Below, one piece after another: positions 43,666 to 50,460 of a DNA stretch of 50,460 nucleotides. Both the position numbers and the translations under genes were made by a program. Within the stretch, counting starts at the first letter, position 1; each line of letters opens with the position of its first letter. Origin of the DNA: Actinomycetota bacterium (GTDB lineage: Bacteria; Actinomycetota; Acidimicrobiia; Acidimicrobiales; Ilumatobacteraceae). The notes below the pieces were generated by a model. That model was not told the origin of the DNA. It worked only from the letters and a program-made list of their open reading frames with translations, and searched no databases. The stretch covers positions 1 to 50,460 of the forward strand of contig CAUJET010000151.1 in assembly GCA_963169665.1 (NCBI GenBank), written 5' to 3'.

Positions 43666-44292
43666 ATGTACGCTCGGAGGGTGCCTGGATCTTTCCGATC
43701 GCTGAGGGACGCTGTCCGATCCTGTCCCTTGCTGAAGCTTGACGAGTTCGCTGCTCTCCGCCGGTTCAAAGGCATGACGTTGCCGAACAGCACCGAGACC
43801 ACGCGGTACCACCTCGACGTGGTTCGACTTTTCGCCACCACGATCTGCGGAACACTGGATCAGACTCTCCGTGCGAAGCCAAAGCGAGGAGCGAATCTGG
43901 ATAGCTATCGTGGGGAGCTGTCGTTGCTCTCCTTCAGCCTGGCAGCAACGCATTGTCGCGACTTGACGGGCAATGGCGACCTCATCAACCCGCCAAATGG
44001 CCCGTACCTCGTGGACTTGATCGCGTCGACACGAGCGTCCTTGGCCGAGCCGATCATTGCTGCAGCAGAGGGTCGAGACAGGTTGGCCGTCGGTAGTACC
44101 ACAGCGCGATTGGCAATTGAAGTTGCAGAGCGAAATCGGCTCAAGACGAAGGTAGAGCCGCTGGAACTCACGATGATGCTGCCCACGATTCTGCGTATCG
44201 CACTTGAGACTCTCGCGGACGCAGTGCGCACGTCGGCTGGTTCGGTTCTTGAACCTCTTGAAACCGGCGATGCCGGGCTGCAGATTCCTTAG
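43666..44292 (+). CDS. Hypothetical helical protein
   Basis: 208 residues from ATG 43666 (MYARRVPGSFRSLRDAVRSC); a later ATG (MTLPNSTETTRYHLDVVRLF) would give 172. Mainly helical, with YHLDVVRLFATTICGTLDQ, LVDLIASTRASLAEPIIAAA and a C-terminal AVRTSAGSVLEPLE. Lower GC at third positions than the core genes. No known domain seen. Confidence 0.6.
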   Translation: MYARRVPGSFRSLRDAVRSCPLLKLDEFAALRRFKGMTLPNSTETTRYHLDVVRLFATTICGTLDQTLRAKPKRGANLDSYRGELSLLSFSLAATHCRDLTGNGDLINPPNGPYLVDLIASTRASLAEPIIAAAEGRDRLAVGSTTARLAIEVAERNRLKTKVEPLELTMMLPTILRIALETLADAVRTSAGSVLEPLETGDAGLQIP

Positions 44293-44528
44293 GACGCAGT
44301 GGAGTCGAGCTAGGCCCCGTCCCCACGAACGGTGTCGCTGCCGTGCTCATCGAGCATGTCGGGCAACAATGATGCCTGGGCGTGTCGAGGCGCTCGGAGG
44401 CCCGTCGGTCGAACGGTCACTCAGATGCTGGGCTCGATGTGCAGAAACCCGACCGCAGCATCCCTTCGGCGAGAGGACCCTCCCGTTACCCTTAAGGCCA
44501 CTGTTCCCACCTGAGAGAGGCAGCATCC

Positions 44529-45326
44529 ATGCGCCAGAAGGTCGCGATAGTGCTCGCAGTGATTGGGGTGATCGCCTCGATTGTTTCATTGGGCTCCGAT
44601 TGGACGGTCTTCGATGGAGTAATTGGTGGGGGGATCTGGTACCTGATCGGATTCGGTGTCGGAACACCGCGGCGTCGAGGTCGCGAAGGCGGTGTGGTCC
44701 TGGCTGGACGGGGGCCTCATCGTCCCGATGACGAGGCTGTGCCTGTTTCAAGACGGCCTGATGCCTTGCCGCGAGCCACGCCGGTGCGGAACGAGTACGC
44801 ACCGCACCGGCCGAGGTGCCCTGTCGATCATGAGGTGCCAGCAGGAGCCAACTTCTGCCCGAGTTGCGGCATCGCGGTCTCCGGGGGCGTTCCAGAGCCT
44901 TCGGCCGAGACGCCTACCACTGACCTCGAACCTCCTCCGCCACAACCGGCAACACCCCAGCGAGTGCCTGCGGGCTGGTACGCGGATCCGACTGGGCGAT
45001 TCCCGAAGCGCTACTACAACTCGGACGGCAAGTGGGAGGCGTTGTGCAGGGATGACAACGATCGCGAGATCCGCGACGCCGTTGCTGTTCCCCGAGGCTT
45101 CGGTCCACCCGGTTCCCCTCCGCCGCTTCTGGCCGCCCAACCGACACGACCAGCTCTTGCCCCGGGTTCCGGCAGAAACGGGTCCGGCTGGTACCCAGAC
45201 CCGACCAGCCGCTTCGCCTTGCGATACCTCAACGCTGACGGCAGATGGGAGCGCCTCTGCAAGGACGACGCCGGGAGAGAGGTCTTCGACCATGAGACCG
45301 ACCCACGAACCCTGACCCTTCCGTGA
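44529..45326 (+). CDS. Membrane protein with zinc ribbon and two DUF2510 domains
   Basis: 265 residues. Two short membrane helices (VAIVLAVIGVIASIVSLGS and VIGGGIWYLIGFGVG) are followed by a basic linker, a zinc ribbon (CPVDHEVPAGANFCPSCG) and two DUF2510 repeats (GWYADPTGRFPKRYYNSDGK and GWYPDPTSRFALRYLNADGR, each followed by WExLCxDD). The linker right after helix 2 (TPRRRGREGGVV) is encoded by a 37-bp piece identical to part of the recombinase gene but read in another frame, so the linker appears to have been altered by insertion. The function is unknown. Confidence 0.75.
   Translation: MRQKVAIVLAVIGVIASIVSLGSDWTVFDGVIGGGIWYLIGFGVGTPRRRGREGGVVLAGRGPHRPDDEAVPVSRRPDALPRATPVRNEYAPHRPRCPVDHEVPAGANFCPSCGIAVSGGVPEPSAETPTTDLEPPPPQPATPQRVPAGWYADPTGRFPKRYYNSDGKWEALCRDDNDREIRDAVAVPRGFGPPGSPPPLLAAQPTRPALAPGSGRNGSGWYPDPTSRFALRYLNADGRWERLCKDDAGREVFDHETDPRTLTLP
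44661..44697 (+). repeat. 37-bp exact repeat, copy 2 (inside the zinc-ribbon/DUF2510 gene)
   Basis: Identical to 35938-35974 of the recombinase gene and on the same strand. Here it is read in a different frame from the host gene. In the frame of the recombinase it would still encode EHRGVEVAKAVW. Confidence 0.9.
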
Positions 45327-45384
45327 CCGCTTCACCCTCACCACACGAGCACGAGACCCGAGCAACCATCCGATACGGCAATTT

Positions 45385-45888
45385 TTGATGGTGCCGGTGA
45401 TCGTCCGCGCCTGGCCGTGTTCGCTGCCGATGCCCTACAGGAAGACTTACCGACTTCAGCCCGGCGAGTCCTGGCGCGGCGCACCGACCACGGATCATCA
45501 GTTCGAGTACTACGTACAGCGAGACGGAGAGGCCATCCCGGTCGGAGCCGCGATCGCAAGAGAAGTCATCGACGATGGAGCGGCATGGGCGTGCTTCACC
45601 GAGATGTGGGCCGGTCGCATCGTGCTTGTCGGCCCCGACCTCGTCTGCCTTCCCCACGACGGGCCAGCCGGTGACCTCGTCACCCAACTCCGCACAGCCC
45701 ACGGCGGGCTCAGCGGGCTTCCCGACGTCGTCGGCCAACATCACGATGGGCGCGTCATCATGCGCGAGGCCAAGGCCCTCAAGAGCAACGACCGACTCAG
45801 CGCCAGCCAGCACGCGTTCGCCCGGACTGCCCAGGACCTCTTCGGCGATCGCCTCGACGTCGCCGTTGTGTCTTGGGCCGTCCCGTAG
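45385..45888 (+). CDS. VRR-NUC-like (PD-(D/E)xK) nuclease candidate
   Basis: 167 residues; ATG 45430 is an alternative start giving 152. The C-terminal third has the pattern of the VRR-NUC branch: GLPDVVGQHHDGRVIMREAK (Asp, Glu-x-Lys), then the Leu/Gln helix DRLSASQHAFARTAQDLFG and a closing strand LDVAVVSW. VRR-NUC proteins are structure-specific nucleases often found in phages and restriction systems. The N-terminal part (YRLQPGESWRGAPTT, WACFTEMWAG) is not recognised. Placement is by eye. Confidence 0.6.
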   Translation: MMVPVIVRAWPCSLPMPYRKTYRLQPGESWRGAPTTDHQFEYYVQRDGEAIPVGAAIAREVIDDGAAWACFTEMWAGRIVLVGPDLVCLPHDGPAGDLVTQLRTAHGGLSGLPDVVGQHHDGRVIMREAKALKSNDRLSASQHAFARTAQDLFGDRLDVAVVSWAVP

Positions 45889-45910
45889 CATCGAGGCAGA
45901 CTCTCCCGCG

Positions 45911-46288
45911 ATGTCCACCACGTTCTGGCTCTGCTCGAAGGGACACCAGAACCATCCGACGCGGGACCGATGCGGTGTCCGCCGCGAGAAGCGCCTAGGG
46001 GCGGCGCTGCCAATTCCGGCCGAACCATCGAGGCGTCCCTGGTACCGCACCAGGGAGTGGCTCGGTGTCGCAGCGCTCGGGTTGGCCGCCCTTCTCGTCC
46101 TTGGCACAGCGCTCTGGAGTGAGCACGGGCCAACCAGTCCTCGTGCCCAGCGAGCCGCTGCCAACTCAGCGACCGAACCGGCCCTTCGGCGCTCGTTCAC
46201 GGCGTGGTATCAGGCCAATCTGGCATCTTGTCGCGCCACGGATGATGCGCCGGGAGACCGACCCGTGAACCGAGCGCCAACGTCTTGA
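45911..46288 (+). CDS. Small zinc-finger-like membrane protein
   Basis: 125 residues. An N-terminal WLCSKGHQNHPTRDRCG resembles RanBP2-type zinc fingers but has only two of the usual cysteines plus His, then a membrane helix (EWLGVAALGLAALLVLGTAL) and a low-complexity tail. Its 3' end overlaps the convergent nuclease-like gene by 92 nt, so the annotated tail could be shorter in reality. Not recognised. Confidence 0.5.
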   Translation: MSTTFWLCSKGHQNHPTRDRCGVRREKRLGAALPIPAEPSRRPWYRTREWLGVAALGLAALLVLGTALWSEHGPTSPRAQRAAANSATEPALRRSFTAWYQANLASCRATDDAPGDRPVNRAPTS

Positions 46289-46781
46289 ACGCGAGCGGGA
46301 GCATCACGGCAACGGACGAGGTCGAGCTGTTCAGCAGGTCCCAGCGACCCTCGTAGCCCTCGAACACCGAAGCCAGCACTCGTGCTTGATCGTGCCCTGC
46401 GGTTCGCTTCCCGGCCACCACACCCGGTTCGGTGAGCCAGTGCTGATGGCTGATCCACGCCGCGGCAGCAACGTGGTTGCGCGGCACGATGAAGGCACGG
46501 TGTGCTCCCGCTGGAGAGGCGGCAAGGGAGACCAGCACGAACCATTCATGATCGGTTCGCTCCGGGTCCTGCGCCTTGAGCCCGAGCCGCCAGTTCGGCT
46601 GCGGCATGTGGCTGGCTGTCTTGACCTGCACCTCGACGGTGCGCCTCGATTCCTGATGTACAGCGAGAATGTCAGTTCGCTCCAAGCCATCACGGGTGAG
46701 AGCCACACCCCAGCCGAAGCCTGCCATGACCGAGCAGACCCAGTGCTCGCCCACGAGCTTCACCATCTTCGTGTCCGACAT
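46197..46781 (-). CDS. PD-(D/E)xK nuclease-like protein (DUF4365-like)
   Basis: 194 residues from ATG 46781, with AAGGA eight bases upstream. The start KLVGEHWVCSVMAGFGWGVA, followed by GLERTDILAVHQ (Asp) and TVEVQVKTAS (Glu-x-Lys), fits the small restriction-endonuclease-like family found widely in Actinobacteria. The second half (FVLVSLAASPAGAHRAFIVP, then HVAAAAWISHQHWL) matches the same family. It probably acts on DNA, but the target is unknown. Convergent with the preceding gene, with 92 nt of overlap. Confidence 0.65.
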   Translation of the reverse strand: MSDTKMVKLVGEHWVCSVMAGFGWGVALTRDGLERTDILAVHQESRRTVEVQVKTASHMPQPNWRLGLKAQDPERTDHEWFVLVSLAASPAGAHRAFIVPRNHVAAAAWISHQHWLTEPGVVAGKRTAGHDQARVLASVFEGYEGRWDLLNSSTSSVAVMLPLAFKTLALGSRVGLPAHHPWRDKMPDWPDTTP

Positions 46782-46888
46782 GCGGTCCATCCTTGCCGGT
46801 GGCGGCATCTCGCCCTGGCGAGTCGCCCCGGCTACCGCCGACCGCCGCGACGGCCTTGGTCCCGGCGACGCAGCGCTACTGTCCACGT

Positions 46889-47506
46889 ATGGTGTTCAAC
46901 GGAAAGGTCGTCGGCGGTGCCTTCATCAACGCGGTGATCTCCACCAATCGAAAGGGCGAACTGGCGCTCAGTCTCCCGCTGAAACGAACGCCGAATATCA
47001 CTGCCGATGCAGTCTCGTCGTGGGAGGAGATCATTCCCGACGCACGAGGTGGAGCCGCTGGCGCTCTCAGCAAGGTTGGCCAGGCTGTCGCACGAGCTGC
47101 GCTGCCGGGCGCTGTGGGCAAGTCCGCCTCCGCAGCCGTTGATTCCGCCGTGGACGCAGCGATGAAGAGCCAACACACCGTCCGAGTCGATTGGGTCGAC
47201 GGTAAGCAGTCGCTGATCCATCTGCCAGACAAACTCTTCCAGCACCTCGGGATCGTGCTCAACGACCGCCGCATCGCCACGGCAGCGCCGACGCCGCCCG
47301 CGATGCCGTTGCCACCACCATCGGGAGCGACGACCGTTGCACCAGCCGGAGTGATCGGAAAGCTCGCATATCTGGCAGGCGCATCAACGAGTGAGCAACC
47401 AGACGCGATGGAGCAGATTGCGAAACTTGCGACGCTCCGCGACCAAGGCGTCCTGACCGAAGATGAGTTCGCAGCGAAGAAGGCCGAATTGCTCCGGCGA
47501 ATCTGA
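46889..47506 (+). CDS. SHOCT-domain protein
   Basis: 205 residues from ATG 46889 (MVFNGKVVGGAFINAVISTN). The middle is Ala-rich and probably disordered around a Pro-rich stretch (PTPPAMPLPPPSG). The last ~30 residues form a SHOCT domain (IAKLATLRDQGVLTEDEFAA, KKAELL), a short helical hairpin common in actinobacterial and phage proteins and used in oligomerisation. Its role is unknown. Confidence 0.75.
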   Translation: MVFNGKVVGGAFINAVISTNRKGELALSLPLKRTPNITADAVSSWEEIIPDARGGAAGALSKVGQAVARAALPGAVGKSASAAVDSAVDAAMKSQHTVRVDWVDGKQSLIHLPDKLFQHLGIVLNDRRIATAAPTPPAMPLPPPSGATTVAPAGVIGKLAYLAGASTSEQPDAMEQIAKLATLRDQGVLTEDEFAAKKAELLRRI

Positions 47507-47609
47507 GTTCAGCGTTGTAGGTGGTCCCGCACAGATGCCTGGTGTGTTCGCGGGCTCGGACGTAAAGGCAATCTCATGGCGCATCGCGTTCGCGAACTAT
47601 CGTCCGGAC

Positions 47610-47699
47610 GTGCCGACATCAAGGCTCCTGTGGGGTGCGGCGATCTGCGCGATGTCGGTCGCCGGATGTGCGTCGAACAGTGACGGAACCTCTATCTGA
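47610..47699 (+). CDS. Possible micro-lipoprotein
   Basis: 29 residues from GTG 47610: MPTSRLLWGAAICAMSVAGC followed by only eight residues. It has a basic start, a hydrophobic core and a lipobox (SVAGC). The nearly absent mature part suggests a truncated lipoprotein gene or a tiny peptide; it may also be chance. Confidence 0.25.
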   Translation: MPTSRLLWGAAICAMSVAGCASNSDGTSI

Positions 47700-47733
47700 A
47701 GCTCGATCGTGAGCCGCCTGAACCAGGCCAGGG

Positions 47734-48429
47734 TCATGCGCCTGCCGGACGAAAGCCGGTGAAGTCGCATCCAAGCGCACAGGTCTTGCTGTGAGTGGTC
47801 CAGCCATGGGCTCGCATCCAGACGATGATGTCGATCGCTCGGAGTACGTGAAGGTTGATGGGTGCACCGGCGTCGGCGATCGCCTGCCTCACTCGGTCCG
47901 CGAGGTCGACGGCTCCATCGTGGCGAGCCACCTCTTGCCAGAAGGCCCAGTAGCTACTTCCGAAGCAGAGCGCCCGATCAACGTGCTGGTCGTAGACGGG
48001 CAGCAGTCCCGGCCGCTTCGCAGCGAGGATCTTGCTGGCGATCGTGCGTCCCACCTTGCGCTGATTCGCCACTGCCTCCCACAGTCGCCATGCGCCGGAG
48101 TCGCGATCGAGCAGCTCGGGCGAGTCCCACAACGTGGCACCGGCAGGAACATCCACCAACAGATCGTTCGCTTCGTCGGAGTCCAGCAACCACAGCGCCG
48201 CTCTCGGCGGAACGTTTACCGACAGCATGGACACCGCCACGATGTCCTCGGCGGTGAACCTGCCGGGCGGTGACCCAGCGGCGAGGCGATCGAATGCGGC
48301 TCCCGTGTAGTGGTTGTCGCTGCCGAAGTAGGACCGCAGCGCCACGACGGCGAGATCGAACGATCGGCCCTCGACGAACGCAAGAACTCTGTCGTATGCC
48401 GAAGAGTCGGCGCTGTCGGAGGATGTCAT
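47734..48429 (-). CDS. Hypothetical protein, DUF6308-like
   Basis: 231 residues. YDRVLAFVEGRSFDLAVVAL leads to a helical domain, with GRTIASKILAAKRPGLLPVY then DQHVDRAL, which resembles the glycosylase-like helix-hairpin region of DUF6308 proteins; that family name is from memory and unverified. The C-terminus has two Cys (TCALGCDFTGF). It is the first of a series of minus-strand genes up to 49.8 kb. Confidence 0.6.
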   Translation of the reverse strand: MTSSDSADSSAYDRVLAFVEGRSFDLAVVALRSYFGSDNHYTGAAFDRLAAGSPPGRFTAEDIVAVSMLSVNVPPRAALWLLDSDEANDLLVDVPAGATLWDSPELLDRDSGAWRLWEAVANQRKVGRTIASKILAAKRPGLLPVYDQHVDRALCFGSSYWAFWQEVARHDGAVDLADRVRQAIADAGAPINLHVLRAIDIIVWMRAHGWTTHSKTCALGCDFTGFRPAGA

Positions 48430-48440
48430 GGACTGCGAGG

Positions 48441-48806
48441 TTACTCGGATCGCAGGAACGGACCGCGAGGAACGTCACCGCCATCTGCGCGCCGGACGAA
48501 GGAGTTCGTCGACTCCCTCGACGTCGTCGTAGCCATGGCTCTTCTCGGCACCTCGTCCCACTTCTCCGGGTGTGCACGAGCTTCGGCGAGGAGTGCAGAC
48601 CAGTCCGAGACGACTGCCTCCAGCGAGCCGAGGGTCCCCATCAGCGTGAGCTGCTTCGAGCGCAGCAGCACGACCGCCGTCTCCGGATCATCGCCTCCGA
48701 TGTCGCCGATCCAAGATGTCTCGTTGCCATGGATCGTCACGGTGATCGAGGCGTGCTGGCACAGATCATGGTGGTTGAGTTCGAGTGCAGGGTTGCTGGT
48801 CGCCAT
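48441..48806 (-). CDS. Hypothetical protein
   Basis: 121 residues. A beta-rich first half (ASITVTIHGNETSWIGDIGG, AVVLLRSKQLTLMGTLGS) is followed by one helix (VSDWSALLAEARAHPEKW) and a Ser/Arg-rich tail. It lies 11 nt before DUF6308-like gene and is likely cotranscribed with it. Not recognised. Confidence 0.55.
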   Translation of the reverse strand: MATSNPALELNHHDLCQHASITVTIHGNETSWIGDIGGDDPETAVVLLRSKQLTLMGTLGSLEAVVSDWSALLAEARAHPEKWDEVPRRAMATTTSRESTNSFVRRADGGDVPRGPFLRSE

Positions 48807-48839
48807 GGACCGACCGTACGGCAGGGGTGCGCGGTTCGC

Positions 48840-49364
48840 TCAGGTGCTCGTCTGTGACGGAGTCGACCAGCCGCCTGACTTGGCCTCCGTGGGCGTGAGT
48901 CCCTTCACGATGCTCCTTGCGGCCTGGTATGAGGTGAAGCCAGTGCTGAACCAGACGGCCAACTCTCCATCACCCGGAAGGTCCACATCGGCACGAGCGA
49001 GGCGTTCGAGAACTTGCCGCCTGAACCTGCGGAACGGCTCGTCAAGCTCTGCCACTGATGCCATGCTCCCGGCTCGGGAGTCTCCAGCGAACTCGGTGCG
49101 GGACGACCCGCCGATGCAGACGCTGCATGGCTTTCGGTGCAGATTGACAGCGGCACCAAGCCGGGTCTCCTCGATCGGCGCGTTGCTTCGACCAAGCTCA
49201 CGGTTCTTCTCTTGCCCTGCTGCCAGCGCTTCACAATCGCGACGGCTGTGGTAGCACTCACCGCCCGCAGTGACGAACACCCGAGGACTGTCACACAGAG
49301 AGCACCAGTCCCTCTGAATGCCATGGATGCACCAACCGACGTGCAGATCATCCGCGTCCGTCAT
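48840..49364 (-). CDS. Cys/His-rich putative zinc-binding protein
   Basis: 174 residues from ATG 49364, which has a strong GGAGGAGG site six bases upstream. The first 85 residues contain a cluster of Cys and His (GWCIHGIQRDWCSLC, GGECYHSRRDCEAL, NLHRKPCSVCIGG) that could hold two zinc ions; the second pattern resembles small nuclease or DNA-binding ribbons. The C-terminal half is helical (LDEPFRRFRRQVLERL). Not recognised. Confidence 0.65.
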   Translation of the reverse strand: MTDADDLHVGWCIHGIQRDWCSLCDSPRVFVTAGGECYHSRRDCEALAAGQEKNRELGRSNAPIEETRLGAAVNLHRKPCSVCIGGSSRTEFAGDSRAGSMASVAELDEPFRRFRRQVLERLARADVDLPGDGELAVWFSTGFTSYQAARSIVKGLTPTEAKSGGWSTPSQTST

Positions 49365-49427
49365 CACTTCCTCCTCCACTCTGAAGAACATCCATATCCA
49401 AGCCGAGCACGACGAGCGCGTTGGCCA

Positions 49428-49715
49428 TCACACTGACGCCGACAGCCGGAAGACGAAGTGCCCGCCGTCCACACCGGAGCCGTTGAAGAAGCATGTGACG
49501 TCGAAGTCGATCGCCGTGTCACCGATCGTCGGCACCACCACAACATGTGTCGACTTCCAGGCGAGAACTAGCGCTGGTGGCAACTCACCCTCGTCAACCA
49601 TGTCGAAGTCGATCTCCTCGATGTCGCGCAACCCGTACACCCTCATGTCCAGAAGATCGTGGATCGACTCCGGCAGATCGTCCGATCCGTCATCAAGGTT
49701 CATGAACTCATTCAT
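49428..49715 (-). CDS. Small acidic hypothetical protein
   Basis: 95 residues, strongly acidic at the start (MNEFMNLDDGSDDLPESIHD, then DIEEIDFDMVDEG) and beta-rich afterwards (VVVVPTIGDTAIDFDVTCFF). It could be a DNA-mimic or immunity-type protein, but this is only suggested by charge. Its start overlaps the end of the preceding micro-gene by 8 nt. Confidence 0.6.
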   Translation of the reverse strand: MNEFMNLDDGSDDLPESIHDLLDMRVYGLRDIEEIDFDMVDEGELPPALVLAWKSTHVVVVPTIGDTAIDFDVTCFFNGSGVDGGHFVFRLSASV

Positions 49716-49815
49716 CGCTCTTCATCCCTCCGGTCAAGATCACCACGGTGGCGATCAGTAGAAGCACCGAACGCAGGCCAGTCCCACCGATCACACTGCG
49801 GAAGCGTGCGAACAC
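49708..49815 (-). CDS. Micro membrane protein overlapping the acidic protein start
   Basis: 35 residues from GTG 49815: FARFRSVIGGTGLRSVLLLI then ATVVILTGG and a short tail. One membrane helix with basic residues before it. Third-position GC is higher in this frame than in the competing one (stop at 49712). Overlap with the next gene would couple translation. Confidence 0.35.
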   Translation of the reverse strand: MFARFRSVIGGTGLRSVLLLIATVVILTGGMKSDE

Positions 49816-49862
49816 GCTTGAGCAGAACCACGACGAACCTCCGGCCAACGCCCACCGCCCGC

Positions 49863-50072
49863 ACAACGCCAGGCACCTGTATGGCGCGATGTTGCGTATT
49901 CGTGACCGCTCTGCGACATCCGGTTGCCGCGCACACAACGCCAGGCACCTCTATGGCGCGATGTAGGCGTCATTTCATCCGCGCTGCGGAGGGCGACCCA
50001 CACGCTTCAGCGCAGCAACGACGTCACCCGGCGACAGCCCACGCAACCGCAGGCACCTATATGGCGCGATGT
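49863..50072. repeat. Three dispersed ~30-bp direct repeats with hairpin core
   Basis: Copies at 49863-49892, 49935-49964 and 50041-50072 share CAGGCACCT-N-TATGGCGCGATGT. The first two differ only at one base over 30. The core CGCCA-10 nt-TGGCG is an inverted repeat. Distances between matching bases are 72 and 108 nt. They fill an otherwise gene-less stretch (49816-50213). Confidence 0.75.
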
Positions 50073-50213
50073 CGCGTCCATTTCGCAACGTCGCCAGGAA
50101 CACCCGCACCTCGGCGCTCGACGAGCGCATCGGAAGCATCACTGAGTCCGCCCACGGGCTACAGCGCTCATCGTCACCGATGCGCCGTCACACCTATCCG
50201 CGACCGTGGTCCG

Positions 50214-50348
50214 ATGGAGGAGCCGACACCTGAGGAGATCGAGCAGCTCGTGCGCTCGATCTCCATCTCGCCCTCGCTCGGCGAGCGCGATCGGATCAGG
50301 GCCATCGAGTGGCTCCGCATCCTGGCAAGCCTTCTTCGATCGCGGTGA
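50214..50348 (+). CDS. Very small acidic-helical protein
   Basis: 44 residues (MEEPTPEEIEQLVRSISISP, then helical IRAIEWLRILASLLRSR). The composition looks real and it runs towards the next gene 34 nt on; no clear ribosome-binding site. Not recognised. Confidence 0.4.
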   Translation: MEEPTPEEIEQLVRSISISPSLGERDRIRAIEWLRILASLLRSR

Positions 50349-50382
50349 TCAGCTTCTGAGCCCCGTTGTTACCGTGGCGACG

Positions 50383-50460
50383 ATGGTGATGGCGAACGCC
50401 AGCAACGGGTTCTCTGACCCGACCGACATCGAGTTCCTGATGCGCGAGGTGCCCGCGTCG
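50383..50460 (+). CDS. Start of a gene running off the window
   Basis: 26 codons are visible (MVMANASNGFSDPTDIEFLM then REVPAS) and the frame is open to the edge. Too short to recognise. Confidence 0.4.
   Translation, partial: MVMANASNGFSDPTDIEFLMREVPAS

Noticed and set aside
49863..50072. CRISPR array
   Set aside because: Only three imperfect repeats, unequal spacing (72 and 108 nt), no cas genes, and similarity extends into what would be spacers.

Overview
The window is high-GC DNA from an actinobacterium, most likely of the class Acidimicrobiia (Ilumatobacter-like); this is inferred from gene content, not from an rRNA. Support comes from a nucS mismatch endonuclease gene, the order comM-dprA-xerC-sigma(WhiG/FliA)-M23-rpsB-tsf-pyrH-frr-cdsA-dxr-rseP-ispG on the minus strand, many GTG starts and many 4-nt ATGA/GTGA overlaps. 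No rRNA, tRNA or CRISPR array was recognised.

Region 1 (1-9.2 kb) holds mixed metabolic genes: a molybdopterin oxidoreductase, a stand-alone membrane domain of the PuuD/urate-oxidase-N family, ettA (ABC-F), a decayed EAL-domain fragment, a cysQ-like phosphatase overlapping an enoyl-CoA hydratase, and a membrane protein with a His-rich linker and two copies of an unrecognised 180-residue module.

Region 2 (9.2-17.6 kb) is the most unusual chromosomal locus. An apparent minus-strand operon encodes three tandem, diverged paralogues of a PEP-utiliser 'mobile His domain' protein that all lack an ATP-grasp domain, then a DHA2-type MFS transporter and a CaiB/BaiF CoA-transferase, the last joints overlapping by 4 nt. 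A perfect CACGTGAC-4-GTCACGTG palindrome sits against a TAAGAT -10-like box upstream of the first gene, and a small cupin of the acetylacetone / dihydroxyacetophenone dioxygenase type lies just beyond it. No ATP-binding partner is visible.

Region 3 (17.8-34.6 kb) is core genome: an AarF/UbiB kinase, nucS, manA, a nucleoside phosphorylase, the MEP-pathway genes dxr and ispG around rseP, cdsA, frr, pyrH, tsf, rpsB, an M23-fold protein that has lost its metal ligands, a WhiG/FliA sigma factor, xerC and dprA.

Region 4 (35.2 kb to the end) is an integrated element. A large serine recombinase starts about 17 nt from the point where comM loses similarity to its family, so comM is cut to its last ~211 codons. 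The element carries short, mostly unrecognised genes of less extreme GC: an Mrr-type restriction endonuclease, a DnaQ-like exonuclease fused to BRCT, an intact and a frameshifted small serine recombinase, two further PD-(D/E)xK-like nuclease candidates, zinc-ribbon, DUF2510 and SHOCT proteins and several small membrane proteins. A 37-bp piece of the recombinase gene recurs exactly 8.7 kb away. The far end of the element and the 5' half of comM lie outside the window.
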